A stretch of DNA of 35,664 nt from a virus: IMG/VR virus record IMGVR_UViG_3300042896_000063, positions 1 to 35,664 of that record; one strand, given 5' to 3'. This document shows positions 5,756-14,488 of this stretch, piece by piece. The position numbers and the translations under genes are program-made. Position 1 is the stretch's first letter. Each line of letters begins with the position of its first letter. Under the pieces are notes generated by a model. It did not search any database. It was not told where the DNA came from and was given only the letters and a program-made list of their open reading frames with translations.

Positions 5756-7336
5756 ATGGCTGGATTAACTCAAGAACAATTTATGCAGATGATGGGTAAT
5801 AAGCAAGAACCTATTACTTCGTCTATTGCAAATGGTTTAGGTGCATTTATTGATTTAATCAAAAAAACTCCATTAGATACATATGCATTTAAAAAAGATA
5901 TTCCAGTAGTTGGTGGGATGTCACCATTAAATTTTACTCCACTTGAAGGCACACAGTCATTGATTAAAGACTTTAGTCAAGGTAAGACAATGATGCCAGA
6001 AGGTCAGCCAGATGCTAGATTTATGGATGTAGCTAATATGCTACCAATGGTTGGGCCAGTAGCTAAAGGGGTAGGTTTAGGTGCTAAGTATGTAGGTAAA
6101 GAAGCATTAAATCAGTTAAGTAATAATACTGGATTACTAAGTAAGATTGTTCCAGATATGAATGCATATGCAGTACCAAATATTAATGGCATTCCATATC
6201 ATGAAATACTATACCCACAAAGAACATTAGATTCATTAAGTTCTGCCGAGAAATCAGCTGTTACTAAATTTACTAAAGGTATGCAGATACCTGCATTTAA
6301 TACTAGAGAAACATTAAAACATAGTGGTACTGGTAACATAGTTACACCAGACCATTTTAATTTTGTTGAAAGACAAGGTATTAATCCAGAGATTATATTA
6401 AATAAAATATTAGTACCAGTTGCTGGAGATATGGCACGTACTGGTGGTAAAGTACAACAAATTGCTGGTAATGAATTAGTTAATCCATATACAGGATTGC
6501 CTATGGAAGTAGAACGACAAGGTGGTAATAAATTTCCTTTTATTAAAGAAAACTTTGATAAAAATGTTGGATGGGGAAGTGAGCCTAGTGCGGCAGTTTC
6601 AAAAGTAAATAATTTTCAAAATTATGGTAATCAAGGTAAAGATGTACTTGGTGTATTTCAATCATTAGGGCCAGAGGGAATTAACTTTTCACATCATGTT
6701 GCTCAAGGAATGATTGGACAAATTAAAAAGTTAAATCCTTCACAAGAAGCTATAAGACAATTAAATTCAGATATACAAAATCAAGCAGTTAAAAAAATAA
6801 ATAAAACAACTGGTGTTACTACAATATCATATCCATATAAGAATTTTTCTGGTGTTACAGATGAAAATATAGGACATGAAATTTTACATGGAACTGATAC
6901 ATCAAGTGCAGGAAATTTAAGAAAAATTATTATTGAAAAAATGGGTTCTGATAAGTATAAAAAATTAGGTTTCCCTACTTATGAAGATACACAAAAAATA
7001 ATGTCAGAACCAGACCTATATACTGGTGCATCTGGTAAAACTATATTTCAAGCTGATACATCAGGAAAATTAATAGACCCAGCAATGAATCATCTTAGTT
7101 ATAGTGCAGGTATACCTAGAGTTGAAGGTGGATTGCTTGGAGGTATACAAGATGCATCTGGTAATATTGTTTCAGTTCCAGATGAATCTTTATGGCCAAA
7201 ACTATTTGCACAAAAAAGAGCAGAAGGTGCTACTGAACATGGCATTAGAAGGTCTATGATGATGTCACATCAAGGTGAAGTATTTGACCAACAAGCATTA
7301 GATAATCTTATGAAACTTCTTGGATATGGGAAATAA
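5756..7336 (+). CDS. Putative HExxH metallopeptidase-like phage protein, possibly ejected
   Basis: A 526-aa protein I cannot place in a named family. The N-terminal third has a helix with Gly/Pro-rich hydrophobic stretches (VANMLPMVGPVAKGVGLGAKYVGK, about 85-112) like those of phage internal proteins. At residues 374-378 it has HEILH within NIGHEILHGTD, an HExxH zinc-protease signature, with further acidic residues downstream (IIIEKM, YEDT). The C-terminus is glycine-rich then helical. It sits upstream of the terminase, where accessory structural genes are common. The gene is more AT-rich than its neighbours and its 3' end overlaps a minus-strand gene. Protease activity is inferred from the motif alone. 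Confidence 0.55.
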   Translation: MAGLTQEQFMQMMGNKQEPITSSIANGLGAFIDLIKKTPLDTYAFKKDIPVVGGMSPLNFTPLEGTQSLIKDFSQGKTMMPEGQPDARFMDVANMLPMVGPVAKGVGLGAKYVGKEALNQLSNNTGLLSKIVPDMNAYAVPNINGIPYHEILYPQRTLDSLSSAEKSAVTKFTKGMQIPAFNTRETLKHSGTGNIVTPDHFNFVERQGINPEIILNKILVPVAGDMARTGGKVQQIAGNELVNPYTGLPMEVERQGGNKFPFIKENFDKNVGWGSEPSAAVSKVNNFQNYGNQGKDVLGVFQSLGPEGINFSHHVAQGMIGQIKKLNPSQEAIRQLNSDIQNQAVKKINKTTGVTTISYPYKNFSGVTDENIGHEILHGTDTSSAGNLRKIIIEKMGSDKYKKLGFPTYEDTQKIMSEPDLYTGASGKTIFQADTSGKLIDPAMNHLSYSAGIPRVEGGLLGGIQDASGNIVSVPDESLWPKLFAQKRAEGATEHGIRRSMMMSHQGEVFDQQALDNLMKLLGYGK

Positions 7337-7487
7337 TACTTATCTCATGTTGTAAGTTCGTGATAATATCATTTAAACATTTTAGTCTTACTTCATTATT
7401 AAGACATAAGTAATTAGTAGACCACTTAATTTTAGATTCATTAGTAATATCATTATATGAGCTATAAATTATAATTTTATTAGACAT
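7308..7487 (-). CDS. Minus-strand 59-aa protein inside the late region
   Basis: ATG 7487 is preceded by AAAGGAG at ideal spacing and by an extended -10 promoter, and the frame runs 59 codons to TAA 7308-7310, overlapping the end of the 526-aa gene by 29 bases. The product (start MSNKIIIYSSYNDITNES, end HEISIISHIQEVS) is helical and has no recognised family. Being opposite to every neighbour, it looks like an independently expressed accessory gene, perhaps a host-takeover or exclusion factor; that is speculation. Confidence 0.65.
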   Translation of the reverse strand: MSNKIIIYSSYNDITNESKIKWSTNYLCLNNEVRLKCLNDIITNLQHEISIISHIQEVS

Positions 7488-7508
7488 AACATTCTCCTTT
7501 GAGATATT

Positions 7509-7517
7509 ATTATAGCA
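7509..7517 (-). promoter_or_regulatory. Extended -10 promoter of the minus-strand gene
   Basis: TGCTATAAT read leftward (7517-7509) is a perfect extended -10, 22 bp ahead of the start codon at 7487. No good -35 is visible, which an extended -10 does not require. Confidence 0.6.
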
Positions 7518-7578
7518 TAGAAAAGTAATACAACATAATTAACAACAGGGTGACCAACCATAAAGGAGTCACAATAAC

Positions 7579-7887
7579 ATGACAGAAAATACACATGGTG
7601 GTGCAAGAGCAGGTGCTGGAGCTCCATTAGGCAGTAAGAATGCAAGTAAGAGTAATAGACTATTCGGTGAAACTATTAAACGGCTCATTGTACAAAGTGA
7701 GGGTGAGGTAGTACGACAGATTGCTGAGGCACTAATCAATAAAGCTATTGATGGCGATATGAATGCCATTAAAGAGTTTGGTGATAGGGTAGATGGAAAG
7801 GTAGTACAAGAAAGTAAACTAAGTGGTGATAGTGAAGCTCCTGTCATCATACAAGTTAATACTGGTATTGATAGAAGTGGAAAGTAA
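7579..7887 (+). CDS. terS: Terminase small subunit-like protein
   Basis: A 102-aa protein with the GGARAGAGAPLGSKNAS opening typical of small phage DNA-binding proteins in front of large terminase. A helical centre follows (VVRQIAEALINKAIDGDMNAIKEFGDRVDGK), typical of the small subunit that recognises the packaging site and oligomerises. It is shorter than most TerS. The Shine-Dalgarno AAAGGAG is 10 nt upstream. The large-subunit gene overlaps its 3' end. Confidence 0.7.
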   Translation: MTENTHGGARAGAGAPLGSKNASKSNRLFGETIKRLIVQSEGEVVRQIAEALINKAIDGDMNAIKEFGDRVDGKVVQESKLSGDSEAPVIIQVNTGIDRSGK

Positions 7888-9142
7888 AAGCATTGACTTA
7901 GGCTATAAGCCTAGAAAGCCACAGACACAGATACATGATGCGCTACTAAGTAATAGGTTTGTAGTAGCTGTAGCACATAGACGGATGGGTAAGACAGTTA
8001 GTGCTATATTGCACTTGATTGATGATGCATTGAATAACAAGCAGAAGCAACCAAGGTATGCTTATATTGCACCTACATACTCACAGGCTAAGCGTGTGGC
8101 GTTTGATTACTTGATTGAGTACACTAGACCATTGGGTGCAGTCGTAAACATTGCAGAGCTACGTGTAGACTTCATGGGTAGACGAATAAGTCTGTATGGT
8201 AGTGAGAATGGTGATAGCTTACGTGGACAATACTTTGATGGTGTTATCTTAGATGAGGTAGGTGACCAAGACCCTAAGATATGGAACGAGATTGTAAGAC
8301 CTGCACTAGCTGATAGAAAGGGTTGGTGCTTATTCATTGGTACACCGAAAGGTAATAATCATTTTCGGGAGTTCAAAGAACGTGCAATAGTTACAGAGGG
8401 TTGGAAGTTCTTAGAGTTCAAGGCTAGTGAAACAAACATACTAGACCCAGTAGAGCTTGCTAGTGCAAGAAATGAAATGGGTGATGATAAATATCGCCAA
8501 GAGTTTGAATGTAGCTTTGATGCTCCTGTAGAGGGTGCTTACTATGGGGCATTACTAAATGAAGCAGACGAACAGAACAGAGTTACTAAGATTCCTAAAG
8601 ACAAACTGGCTAAGATTGTGTGTAGTTGGGATTTGGGTGTTAGTGACTCAACTTGTATCTGGGTGGCTCAAGTAGTAGGAAAAGAGATACAGCTAATAGA
8701 TTGTACTGAGAATCATGGTGTAGGCTTAGATTATTATGTAAGTTGGCTACGAGATAATGGCTACGATAAAGGTCAGCAGATACTGCCACATGATGTAAGG
8801 GTACGTGAGATGACTACGGGCCGTAGTAGACTAGAAGTATTAATGGAAGCAGGTTTAGATGTTACAGTAGCACCTAGCCTATCTATAGCAGACGGCATAC
8901 AGGCAGTACGAAGATTACTACCTAGATGCTGGTTTGATATGGAGGGTACAAAGGGTGGTTTAATAGCACTACGTAACTATAGACGTGAGTTCAATGAGAA
9001 ACAAAACGTATTTTATGATAAGCCAGTTCATGACTGGTCAAGTCACTATTCAGATAGCTTTAGGTATTTAGCTATTGGTTTAGTAGAAACAGATGTAACA
9101 TGGTCAAAACCATTAAAACAAAACACAAACTGGGTAGTATAA
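7877..9142 (+). CDS. terL: Terminase large subunit
   Basis: The ATP-driven DNA packaging motor and headful/cos nuclease. From GTG 7877 the product is 421 aa: adenine-binding Q16/Q18 region, Walker A AHRRMGKT (33-40), Walker B VILDE (123-127), motif III LFIGTPKG (152-159), then the RNase H-like nuclease with SWDLGVSDST (about 250-260), a central HDVRV, and the final HYSDSFRYLAIGL aspartate. The GTG start overlaps the small-subunit gene by 11 bases; the open frame extends to 7823 but that stretch is unlike terminases. Ends three bases before the portal start. Confidence 0.93.
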   Translation: MESKSIDLGYKPRKPQTQIHDALLSNRFVVAVAHRRMGKTVSAILHLIDDALNNKQKQPRYAYIAPTYSQAKRVAFDYLIEYTRPLGAVVNIAELRVDFMGRRISLYGSENGDSLRGQYFDGVILDEVGDQDPKIWNEIVRPALADRKGWCLFIGTPKGNNHFREFKERAIVTEGWKFLEFKASETNILDPVELASARNEMGDDKYRQEFECSFDAPVEGAYYGALLNEADEQNRVTKIPKDKLAKIVCSWDLGVSDSTCIWVAQVVGKEIQLIDCTENHGVGLDYYVSWLRDNGYDKGQQILPHDVRVREMTTGRSRLEVLMEAGLDVTVAPSLSIADGIQAVRRLLPRCWFDMEGTKGGLIALRNYRREFNEKQNVFYDKPVHDWSSHYSDSFRYLAIGLVETDVTWSKPLKQNTNWVV

Positions 9143-9144
9143 AT

Positions 9145-11271
9145 ATGACAAACGAAGAACTTAAAGCACTACTAATGGACGAAGTCAATAATGCTATTGG
9201 CTACTTAGAATCAGATACTGTACAGGCTAGGGCAGATAGTATGAACTACTACATGCGTGAGAAGTATGGCAATGAGGTAGAGGGTCGTTCAAGTGTAGTA
9301 ACAGGTGAAGTTGCAGAGGCAGTAGATGGTGCATTGCCACAATTAATTCGTGTGTTTACATCTAGTGAAGATGCAGTACAGTTTGAACCTGCTAAAGATG
9401 GTGACGAGCCAATGGCAGAGCAAGCAAGTAACATGGCTAATTGGGTGTTCTATAAAGACAATGATGGCTTCTTAATCTTGCATAACTGGTTTAAAGATGC
9501 ACTACTTCAGAAAGTTGGTATTGTTAAAGCATACTGGGAAGTTAAGAAAGATATTACTAAAGAGAAGTATAAAAGTCTTAGTGATGATGAATTAGCTATG
9601 ATTATGATGACTCAAGAATATGAGATCGTTAAGCAGACTACAGATGTAGTTATTGGCATGGATGGTATGTCTTACAACAGCCATAACGTAACAGTACAGA
9701 TGACTGACGATAAGAGTCGTATACAAATTGAAAATGTACCACCAGAAGAGTTCTTAATTAGCAAACGAGCTAAGACAATACAAGATAGTCCATTTGTTGC
9801 ACATAGAAGCCGTGTATCACGTGGTGATTTGATAGCTATGGGCTATTCAAAAGCAGATGTTGATGCTATCCCATCAGGTGACCGATTAGAGTACTCTGCA
9901 GAACGTCTAGCTAGGTTCTCACGTGATGAAATGCCTGACTATAATCAGAGTACAGATATGTCTATGGAAGATGTAGAGGTATTTGAGTGTTATATCAAGG
10001 TAGATACAGGTAAAGATGGTTTGCGTGAGTTGCGTAGGGTAGTGATGGCAGGTGAGAAGATACTTGAAGATGAAGAATGTGATTACGTACCATTCCATTC
10101 ATTGTGTCCTATTCCTGTACCACATAAGTTATTCGGTCAATCACTAGCTGATAGGACTATGGATATTCAGCTCACTAAGTCTACTATTCTTAGACAGATG
10201 CTTGATAACTTGTACTTAACTAACAACTACCGAGTGGGAGCAGTAGAGGGCCAAGTTAATCTTGATGACCTATTGACTAGTACAGCAGGTGGTGTAGTTC
10301 GTATGAAGAACCCTAATGCTATCGTACCTATGACAGTACAAAATACTGCGGCACAATCATTTCCAATGCTAGAGTATTTAGACCAAGTGCAAGCTAAACG
10401 TACAGGTGTAAGTGATGTACAACAGGGTTTAGACTCTAATATCTTGCAAAACAGCACAGCAACAGCAGTATCTGCAATGATGCAACAGTCTGCAGGTAAG
10501 CTAGAGCTAATGGCACGTATCTTTGCTGAAACAGGCGTTAAGTCACTATTCAGAGGTATTTTACATCTGTTATGCAAGTATCAAGATAAGTCTAAGACTA
10601 TTCGCACTAATGGCAAGTGGGTAGAATATGACCCTCGTGAGTGGTCAAATCTATATGAAGTGAGTATTAATGTAGGTCTTGGTAATGGTAGTCGTCAAGA
10701 ACAGATTGGTATGTTGCAGATGATTATGGCTAAGCAAGAAGAGATTATTGGTAAGTATGGTGCTAACAATCCACTAGTAACTGTGACTCAGTATCGCAAG
10801 ACATTGGGTCGTATGATTGAGATGTCAGGCTTTAAAGATACTACATCATTTATTAATGAGATTACACCTGAGATTGAACAACAGATTGCTCAACAGGCAT
10901 CTCAACCACCTGCAGACCCTACAGCACAGGCCGCACAGTTATATGCAAAAGTAGAAGCAGATAAAGCTCAACTAGCCTCACAAACTGCACAAGCTAAGAA
11001 TCAACTTGACCAACAGAAGATGGCTATTGAGAATGAGCAGAAGCAATTAGAGCTACAACAAAAGCAAGCACAGATGGAAGCAGACTATCAAATTAAGTCA
11101 GCAGAACTAGAGCTTAAGAAGATGGAATATGAGCTAAAAATGCAGACAGCTACAAGCTCTATGGATAAGAACCAACTAGATTCTATTATGTCAGCCATTT
11201 CGCAATTGCATGGAATGATAAAAGGTGATATAAAGAACAATCCACAAGATGTAGTAGATAGTTTTGATTAA
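9145..11271 (+). CDS. Portal protein
   Basis: The dodecameric ring at the head vertex through which DNA enters and leaves. At 708 aa it is of the large P22/podovirus class. The body contains a wing/clip region (ENVPPEEFLISKRAKTIQDSPFVAHRSRV) and LFGQSLADRTMDIQ, then the conserved QQGLDSNILQNSTATAVSAMMQQS. Residues about 560-670 are a long Q/A/K/E-rich coiled coil (repeated QQK, AQAKNQ, ELELKKMEYELKMQ), comparable to the barrel extension of P22 portal. ATG 9145 is two bases after the terminase stop. Confidence 0.9.
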   Translation: MTNEELKALLMDEVNNAIGYLESDTVQARADSMNYYMREKYGNEVEGRSSVVTGEVAEAVDGALPQLIRVFTSSEDAVQFEPAKDGDEPMAEQASNMANWVFYKDNDGFLILHNWFKDALLQKVGIVKAYWEVKKDITKEKYKSLSDDELAMIMMTQEYEIVKQTTDVVIGMDGMSYNSHNVTVQMTDDKSRIQIENVPPEEFLISKRAKTIQDSPFVAHRSRVSRGDLIAMGYSKADVDAIPSGDRLEYSAERLARFSRDEMPDYNQSTDMSMEDVEVFECYIKVDTGKDGLRELRRVVMAGEKILEDEECDYVPFHSLCPIPVPHKLFGQSLADRTMDIQLTKSTILRQMLDNLYLTNNYRVGAVEGQVNLDDLLTSTAGGVVRMKNPNAIVPMTVQNTAAQSFPMLEYLDQVQAKRTGVSDVQQGLDSNILQNSTATAVSAMMQQSAGKLELMARIFAETGVKSLFRGILHLLCKYQDKSKTIRTNGKWVEYDPREWSNLYEVSINVGLGNGSRQEQIGMLQMIMAKQEEIIGKYGANNPLVTVTQYRKTLGRMIEMSGFKDTTSFINEITPEIEQQIAQQASQPPADPTAQAAQLYAKVEADKAQLASQTAQAKNQLDQQKMAIENEQKQLELQQKQAQMEADYQIKSAELELKKMEYELKMQTATSSMDKNQLDSIMSAISQLHGMIKGDIKNNPQDVVDSFD

Positions 11272-11285
11272 TTACTAGGTATAGT

Positions 11286-11516
11286 ATGACAAACTCAGAG
11301 TGGGCTAATAATATGCTCCAAGACCAAAAGTTCTTGGACGTATTTAAAGACTTACAGGATATTGAAATTAGTACAATTGCTAACTCAGGTTCTGATGACT
11401 ATGATAGCCGTCAGACTGCTTACGTTAAGTTTAAGGCTTTAGAGTCTGTCATGACTCATATACAGGCAATGGCTAGTCAGAAACAGATTAATGCTAGCCG
11501 ATGGAAGATTTTATAG
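11286..11516 (+). CDS. Small conserved-type protein between portal and scaffold (76 aa)
   Basis: Seventy-six residues, starting MTNSEWANNMLQDQKF, helical with no membrane segment. Small acidic helical proteins occupy this position in many podoviruses; function unknown. The stop codon lies inside an 8-bp inverted repeat (11509-11528). Confidence 0.65.
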   Translation: MTNSEWANNMLQDQKFLDVFKDLQDIEISTIANSGSDDYDSRQTAYVKFKALESVMTHIQAMASQKQINASRWKIL

Positions 11517-11548
11517 GGTTCTATAAAACGTAGCTAGTCGCAACTAGC
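11509..11548 (+). other. Two hairpins in the scaffold/capsid leader
   Basis: TTTTATAG (11509-11516) and CTATAAAA (11521-11528) form an 8-bp stem with a GGTT loop. GCTAGT (11533-11538) and ACTAGC (11543-11548) form a 6-bp stem with a CGCA loop. They fill the gap before the scaffold gene. No T-run follows, so RNA processing or translation control fits better than termination. Confidence 0.45.
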
Positions 11549-11563
11549 ATTATGGAGATTTAC

Positions 11564-12532
11564 ATGAGTAACGACACCAACCCAGATTCTGGGAGTGACA
11601 ACCAAACAACTGGTACGATTAGTGAAGCAACAGATGCATTCTTAGGTTTAATGGGTTCAGACGAAGCACCCGAAGATGGGCAAGTAGAAGCTGAAACAGA
11701 AACCAATGATGTAGATAGTGAAGAACCAGAAGTTGAGCAAGAAGATGATAGCTCTGAGGAGTCTGAGTCTAACCAAGATGAAACACTTTATGGTGTGAAA
11801 ATTGATGGTGAAGATAAAGAACTAACCATAAAAGAGTTAAAAGCCTTAGCACAACAAGGTGGTGATTACACTAAGAAAACGCAACAAGTAGCAGAGCAAC
11901 GTAAAGCAGTACAGGCCGAACAACAAGCTATTGAAGAAGCCAAGTACATGCGAGATGCTTATGCAGAACGATTGCAAGCAATGGAGCAGTTACTTAATGC
12001 TCAATCACCTGCAGAAGATATGGATTACTTAAAAGAGAATGATCCTATCGGCTATGCGGTGAAGGTCGCAGAAATGTCACAGAACAAAGAGAAGGTACAA
12101 GCAATACAAGCTGAACGATACAGAATTGCTGAACAGCAACAATCTGAACAACAGCAAAATATGCAACGATACCTATCTGAACAGGCTACAAAGTTAGCCG
12201 AAGTTCTGCCAGAGTATAGTGACCCAGTAAAAGGTGAAACACTAAGGTCAGACTTGCGTAAATATGGAAAGACTTCTGGGTTTTCTGAAGAAGAACTATC
12301 CTCAGTACGTGATTCAAGATACGTTATGGCATTGTTTAAGGCAATGAAATACGACAAATTACAAGAATCTAAGCCTCAAGTTAATAAGAGGGTTAGTGAT
12401 GCACCTAAGACTATGAAGTCTGGTAATAGCAATACAGCCGTATCTGCTGACCAGTCTAAACGTAACATGGCGCAATTAAAACAAACAGGCAGAGTTCGTG
12501 ATGCGGCTTCTGTCTTTGAACAATTTATTTAA
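11564..12532 (+). CDS. Scaffolding protein
   Basis: A 322-aa protein directly ahead of the capsid gene. The first 75 residues are strongly acidic (SDEAPEDGQVEAETETNDVD, EEPEVEQEDDSSEESES). Then comes a K/E-rich helix and a long Q/A-rich coiled coil (about 100-210, repeated QQ and AEQQ), and a basic C-terminal end (KRVSDAPKTMK, KRNMAQLKQ) like the capsid-binding helix of P22 gp8-type scaffolds. ATG 11564 follows GGAG; ATG 11552 is a possible four-residue extension. Role assigned from position and composition. Confidence 0.85.
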   Translation: MSNDTNPDSGSDNQTTGTISEATDAFLGLMGSDEAPEDGQVEAETETNDVDSEEPEVEQEDDSSEESESNQDETLYGVKIDGEDKELTIKELKALAQQGGDYTKKTQQVAEQRKAVQAEQQAIEEAKYMRDAYAERLQAMEQLLNAQSPAEDMDYLKENDPIGYAVKVAEMSQNKEKVQAIQAERYRIAEQQQSEQQQNMQRYLSEQATKLAEVLPEYSDPVKGETLRSDLRKYGKTSGFSEEELSSVRDSRYVMALFKAMKYDKLQESKPQVNKRVSDAPKTMKSGNSNTAVSADQSKRNMAQLKQTGRVRDAASVFEQFI

Positions 12533-12544
12533 AGGATTTAAAAA

Positions 12545-13489
12545 ATGGCTACATATCAAACCTACCAATCAATTGGTAACCGTGAAGATTTATCAGATGT
12601 TATTTATAATATTTCTCCTACAGAAACACCATTTTTAAACTCAGTAGGCAAAACTAAAGCTACTGCTGTATATCATGAATGGCAAAAAGACAGTCTTGCG
12701 GCTGTAAACGTATCTAATGCTTTAGTTGAAGGTGCAACAGCTACAGATGCAACTATGACTCCATCAGTTCGTGTTGGCAATCGTACTCAAATCTCAGCTA
12801 AAACTGTTAAGATTTCAGGTACATTAGAAACAGTAAACAAAGCTGGTCGCCGTTCAGAAAAAGCATACCAATTGGCTAAAGCTTCATCAGAAATAAAACG
12901 TGATATGGAAGCAATTTTGCTTTCTAATCAAGTTGCGGCTACTGGTGATGCAACAACTGCACGTACATTAGGTGGCTTACAAACATGGTTAGCTTCTAAC
13001 ACATCAAATGGTGTTGGTGGTTCTGCTGGTGCAAATGGTTCTACTGCTCGTACTACTGGTACTGACCGTGCTTTCACTTCTATCTTGCTAAACAATGTCA
13101 TTCAATCTTCTTATACTAATGGTGGTAATCCAACTATCTTGATGGTTACACCTGCACAAAAAGTAGTTGCATCTACATTTGCTGGTATTGCTACACGTTA
13201 TAAAGATGTACCTGCTAACTCACAAGCGGCTATTATCGGTGCGGCCGATGTATATGTTAGTGACTTCGGTACAATCTCTATCGTACCTAATCGTTTCATT
13301 CCTAATGCTGATTCTGATGATACAGCTTTCTTATTAGATCCAGAGATGGCGGCAGTTGCTTACCTACGCACATTCCAAACTAATGAGCTTGCTAAAACAG
13401 GTGATGCTGATGTAACTCAACTTCTTGTAGAGTACACATTAGAAGTTAAGAATGAAGCGGCACATGGTATTATCTCTGACTTAACCTAA
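12545..13489 (+). CDS. Major capsid protein (DUF5309/SU10-type)
   Basis: A 314-aa capsid protein. The N-terminal arm TYQSIGNREDLSDVIYNISPTETPFLNSVGK is the hallmark of the DUF5309 (SU10 major capsid protein) HK97-fold family. It continues with an E-loop-like WQKDSL region, SGTLETVNKAGRRSE, and a C-terminal AMAAVAYLRTFQTNELAKTGD axial domain. No prohead protease is seen, in keeping with scaffold-directed assembly. Base use is more GC- and C-ending than in neighbouring genes (ggtgct, gcggct), as expected for a very highly expressed gene. A strong hairpin follows the stop. Confidence 0.9.
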   Translation: MATYQTYQSIGNREDLSDVIYNISPTETPFLNSVGKTKATAVYHEWQKDSLAAVNVSNALVEGATATDATMTPSVRVGNRTQISAKTVKISGTLETVNKAGRRSEKAYQLAKASSEIKRDMEAILLSNQVAATGDATTARTLGGLQTWLASNTSNGVGGSAGANGSTARTTGTDRAFTSILLNNVIQSSYTNGGNPTILMVTPAQKVVASTFAGIATRYKDVPANSQAAIIGAADVYVSDFGTISIVPNRFIPNADSDDTAFLLDPEMAAVAYLRTFQTNELAKTGDADVTQLLVEYTLEVKNEAAHGIISDLT

Positions 13490-13502
13490 TAGTTAATTAG
13501 AT

Positions 13503-13528
13503 ATGGGGGAGAGGTAACTCTCCCCTAT
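13503..13528 (+). terminator. Perfect hairpin after the capsid gene
   Basis: GGGGAGAG (13506-13513), loop GTAA, CTCTCCCC (13518-13525), extended by one G-U and two A-T pairs to 11 bp. GTAA is a GNRA-type tetraloop. Only a weak T content follows (TATTA), so it may be a partial terminator or a 3' stabiliser that sets capsid mRNA above downstream mRNA. Confidence 0.6.
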
Positions 13529-13540
13529 TAATGAGGTCTT

Positions 13541-13858
13541 ATGAGTAACATAATATCAAACGGCATTACAGATACATCATTCGTAGAGAATGGTGACGAG
13601 TTAGTAATAGTAAAGAGTCAAAATATCTCAGCAATTCTTGAGATGAATAAACGAGAATATGCGGCACAAGATGAACGTAAGACATGGGGTGATGATGCAT
13701 TTAGTAATAAGGTAGCATCAATACCACTAGCAGTATTTTCAGATTTAGAGAAGCTAGGTATAACACGTGGCTTCGCAGTAATAGATAAGAAACGATTTCA
13801 TGCATGGCTAAACGACCCTGATAATAGGGCATTTCGTACACGGGCAGGACGCATATAA
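13541..13858 (+). CDS. Hypothetical head-region protein (105 aa)
   Basis: A 105-aa protein directly after the capsid hairpin, beginning MSNIISNGITDTSFVENGDELVIVKSQ. A helix-rich C-terminus ends in RAFRTRAGRI. Similar small proteins follow the capsid gene in related podoviruses, but I cannot name a function. Its stop overlaps the next start by TAATG. Confidence 0.7.
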   Translation: MSNIISNGITDTSFVENGDELVIVKSQNISAILEMNKREYAAQDERKTWGDDAFSNKVASIPLAVFSDLEKLGITRGFAVIDKKRFHAWLNDPDNRAFRTRAGRI

Positions 13859-14478
13859 TGGCAATGACAAACTATACAGACTTACAGTCATCAGTAGCTA
13901 GCTATCTAGCACGTTCTGACCTTACAGCAATGATACCTGATTTCATTCATATGGCAGAGTTAAGGTTACGTAGAGATTTACGTATCAGACAGATGCTAAA
14001 GGTAGTAACAACGACAGCAACAGGTGGTGACTCTACAGTAGAACTACCATCAGACTTCTTACAAATGAGAGATTTGCATATTGCAACAAACCCATCTGCT
14101 ACACTAGAGTACCAATCACCTAGTAACCTATTCCGTAATGCACGTGCAACAGAATCAGGTCTACCTAAGATGTACACGGTACTAGCTCAAGAGTTTCAAC
14201 TAGCTCCAGTGCCTGATAGCAACTATACTTTAAGTATGTTGTACTATGCATCACCAGTATTTTTAAGCTCTACAGTGCCTTCTAATGCATTCATGGCTAT
14301 ATGTCCAGACTTGTTATTATATGCATCGTTGGGTGAGGCTGAGAGCTATCTAATGAATGACCCTAGACTACAGACATGGGCATCATTATATGACAGAGGC
14401 CTATCAGCATTAACAACAAGTGATGACCAAGGCGAGTATGCAGGTTCACCACTATCAATATCAATAGCAAGACGATAA
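13858..14478 (+). CDS. Head-tail adaptor protein
   Basis: A 206-aa adaptor of the type that stacks beneath the portal in podoviruses (P22 gp4/T7 gp11-like position). Hallmarks: the N-terminal MTNYTDLQSSVASYLARSDLTAMIPDFIHMAELRLRRDLRIRQM, then ELPSDFLQMRDL, and LLLYASLGEAESYLMNDPRLQTWASLYDRGLSAL near the C-terminus, seen in the phage adaptor family. ATG 13858 overlaps the preceding stop; ATG 13864 is also possible. It links portal to the hub encoded at 19681. Confidence 0.85.
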   Translation: MAMTNYTDLQSSVASYLARSDLTAMIPDFIHMAELRLRRDLRIRQMLKVVTTTATGGDSTVELPSDFLQMRDLHIATNPSATLEYQSPSNLFRNARATESGLPKMYTVLAQEFQLAPVPDSNYTLSMLYYASPVFLSSTVPSNAFMAICPDLLLYASLGEAESYLMNDPRLQTWASLYDRGLSALTTSDDQGEYAGSPLSISIARR

Positions 14479-14488
14479 AGGAATTACT

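Noticed and set aside
9100-9144. Portal start at 9100
   Set aside because: It would overlap the terminase end by 43 bases with a lysine-rich extension unlike portals; ATG 9145 directly follows the terminase stop.
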